NCBI GenBank assembly: GCA_028284005.1
Contig: JANQSO010000007.1
Location: forward strand, 62,001 to 126,000
Direction: 5' to 3'
Length of the DNA: 64,000 nt
Source: Flavobacteriaceae bacterium
GTDB lineage: Bacteria > Bacteroidota > Bacteroidia > Flavobacteriales > Flavobacteriaceae
The notes below the pieces were generated by a model, which was not told where the DNA came from, made no database searches, and saw only the letters and a program-made list of their open reading frames with translations. Each line of letters opens with the position of its first letter. The stretch's first letter is position 1. Position numbers and translations under genes: made by a program. Shown piece by piece: positions 62,559-64,000 of the stretch.

Positions 62559-64000
62559 TTATTTTTTTACCCAATTACTGGAAAATTCGCAGTCTTGATA
62601 ATCTTCATTAACATTCACATACGTCTCTTTTATCTTCTTCTCTTGCCATTTTCCAATGGTTTTGATCTGCTTTTCCTTGAGAGCCAGTTCTTTTATTTTT
62701 TCATAATCTTTCACATAGTCAGACTTATGCTCTTCATATCGATTGGTAACTGTAAGTATCTTGAAGCTGCTTTTTCCTGTATAATCCCTGTCTGTATATA
62801 CTTTTGAAACTTCGTTTTCTTTTAAATTGTATACCTGAGCACTTAGGGTCGGATCCATTTTAGTAAGGTCGAAATGTGTGTCTCCTGTCACAGGGTTAAC
62901 CAACTGCCCTCCATTATTTCTTGTTTCTACTTCATCCGAATATATTCTGGCAGCTTCGGCAAAGGTCAATTCACCACTTACAATCTTAGCCCGAATTGAG
63001 TCAACCTTCACACGAGCCTCATCTATTGTCTTTTGAGAAACCTCGGGGAATAAGATCACATGCCTTACATCTACCTCCTGCCCTCTGATCTTTTCCACAT
63101 AGAGTATGTGATATCCAAAATCGGTCTCAAAGGGTTCACTTACTTCACCTTCCAGTAATGAAAAAACCTGGTCCTTAAATTCTTTCGCGTACGGAGAGTT
63201 ACGTTTTATACCGGGAATTAATCCTCCTTTTGCCGCACTTCCGTCCTTCGAGTATAACACGGCCTTTGTTGCAAAACTTGCACCATTGTCGACTACATCT
63301 GCCCGCATTTGACTTAATCTGTCTATTACTCTTTGTTTGGCTTCTTCTGTGATCTCGGGTTCGATCACGATCTGTGCAACTTCCACTTCGGCACTAAAGA
63401 CCGGACGGTCGTCTTCCGGGATGGAGAAGAAAAATTCACGAACCTCTTCGGGTGTAACCTCTACATTTTCCACTACCTTACGTTGCATATCACTTGCAAG
63501 CCTAAGTGTTTTATTTACTTCAAACAGGTCCTTACGAAGCTCTGCGATATTGTCTTTCCTATAGTAACTGGCTACTTTTTCTTCACTTCCCAATTCACTG
63601 ATCATGTATTGTAACTGCTGATCTATCTGTTGGTTTATTTCAGCATCAGATACGAATATACTATCTTGTTTTGCATGATGTGCATATAGTTTATCTTCCA
63701 GTAACTTCCCGAATAGTTGACAACGAGTGATCCCTTCTGTGGAAATACCCTGAGCATCAAGTTCAAGATAACTTTTATCGATATCACTATCCAAAATCAC
63801 ATAATCGCCCACTACTCCACTTACACCTTCGGCCTTATAGCGTTTAAAAGGCAATACCGTATCCTTTTTTTGCAATGTTTTAATATCGTTCTCATTGCTT
63901 TTTGCCACACCCGTACTATCTATTGTAACCACATCCTGAGCAAAAGCCGGTACTGAGGTTATCATTAATAGCGCTAAAAGGAGGCTATTGATTTCTATAG
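62559..64000 (-). CDS. SurA-like peptidyl-prolyl isomerase (partial, 5' end outside)
   Basis: The frame is open to the window edge at 64000, so the N-terminus is missing; the visible part begins within a signal peptide (LLLALLMITSVPAFA-QD). The protein has a SurA-type N-terminal chaperone domain, a parvulin domain (about VEVAQIVIEP to DFGYHILYVEKI) and a second parvulin-like domain (VRHVILFPEVSQKTID to FKILTVTN). It should assist outer-membrane protein folding in the periplasm. It is the fourth prolyl isomerase domain protein in the window, together with the GldI and cyclophilin-FKBP genes. Confidence 0.9.
   Translation of the reverse strand, partial: IEINSLLLALLMITSVPAFAQDVVTIDSTGVAKSNENDIKTLQKKDTVLPFKRYKAEGVSGVVGDYVILDSDIDKSYLELDAQGISTEGITRCQLFGKLLEDKLYAHHAKQDSIFVSDAEINQQIDQQLQYMISELGSEEKVASYYRKDNIAELRKDLFEVNKTLRLASDMQRKVVENVEVTPEEVREFFFSIPEDDRPVFSAEVEVAQIVIEPEITEEAKQRVIDRLSQMRADVVDNGASFATKAVLYSKDGSAAKGGLIPGIKRNSPYAKEFKDQVFSLLEGEVSEPFETDFGYHILYVEKIRGQEVDVRHVILFPEVSQKTIDEARVKVDSIRAKIVSGELTFAEAARIYSDEVETRNNGGQLVNPVTGDTHFDLTKMDPTLSAQVYNLKENEVSKVYTDRDYTGKSSFKILTVTNRYEEHKSDYVKDYEKIKELALKEKQIKTIGKWQEKKIKETYVNVNEDYQDCEFSSNWVKK

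Noticed and set aside
1..64000. tRNA, rRNA or CRISPR elements
   Set aside because: I saw no cloverleaf-like sequences, rRNA stretches or regularly spaced short repeats; repeats in T9SS genes are protein-level and divergent in DNA.

Overview
The window is a stretch of chromosome from a member of the Bacteroidetes, most probably a marine-type Flavobacteriaceae. The evidence is two proteins with type IX secretion (T9SS) C-terminal signals, the gliding lipoprotein GldI, a DUF721 gene beside recF, a DUF3810 and a DUF5606 protein, a palindromic repeat typical of Bacteroidetes, -7 promoter elements of the TAnnTTTG type close to start codons, and no clear Shine-Dalgarno sequences. No rRNA, tRNA, CRISPR array, insertion sequence or prophage was seen. 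Genes are dense and mostly housekeeping. The first gene (recF) and the last (a SurA-like isomerase) are cut by the window edges.

Layout. 1-0.9 kb: end of recF, a small lipoprotein and a DUF721/DciA-like gene. 1-7.9 kb: ndk, a PhoD-like lipoprotein, an nrnA-type DHH phosphoesterase, gldI, a cyclophilin-FKBP fusion lipoprotein, a PepD-type dipeptidase and a DUF3810 membrane protein. 8-12.3 kb: two secreted amidohydrolase-like proteins. 12.3-19.5 kb: a small T9SS protein, an rRNA/tRNA 2'-O-methyltransferase, a Ste24-type protease, a bifunctional RelA/SpoT, a Fur-family regulator and purA. 19.5-29.6 kb: an OstA-like protein, a class III aminotransferase, a TPR protein, two tandem DUF368 proteins (family of undecaprenyl-phosphate translocases), aroE, a DUF349 protein and a methyltransferase. 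29.6-33 kb: mazG, a DUF5606 gene, def, ruvX and dapD. 33-37.6 kb: a lipopolysaccharide-type cluster of four glycosyltransferases and a Kdo-kinase-like gene on alternating strands.

37.6-45.4 kb: a POT-type transporter, a Sua5/YrdC protein, a CCA-adding enzyme, heme A synthase, a pRiA4b ORF-3-like protein, an NdpA-like nucleoid protein, a Bacteroidetes palindromic repeat and a two-gene ABC exporter. 45.5-54.5 kb is the most accessory-looking part: a large modular T9SS protein, a small membrane protein whose start codon lies in a hairpin, a methyltransferase/DinB pair of high GC, an AT-rich secreted trypsin-like protease, secreted proteins of unknown function, and an orphan protein with the DNRPE leader that I associate with DUF4157 and contractile-injection-system cargo proteins. 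54.5-57.9 kb is a tight three-gene operon (GH109-type enzyme, GHMP sugar kinase, sugar-nucleotide transferase) that looks like sugar release and salvage. The window ends with aconitase, an acyltransferase, a MoxR ATPase and the SurA-like isomerase.

The parts most worth checking are the GH109-kinase-nucleotidyltransferase operon, the orphan DNRPE-leader protein, the paired DUF368 genes, the candidate leaderless promoters, the degenerate amidohydrolase pair, and the untranslated region with a hairpin near 51.9-52.1 kb.
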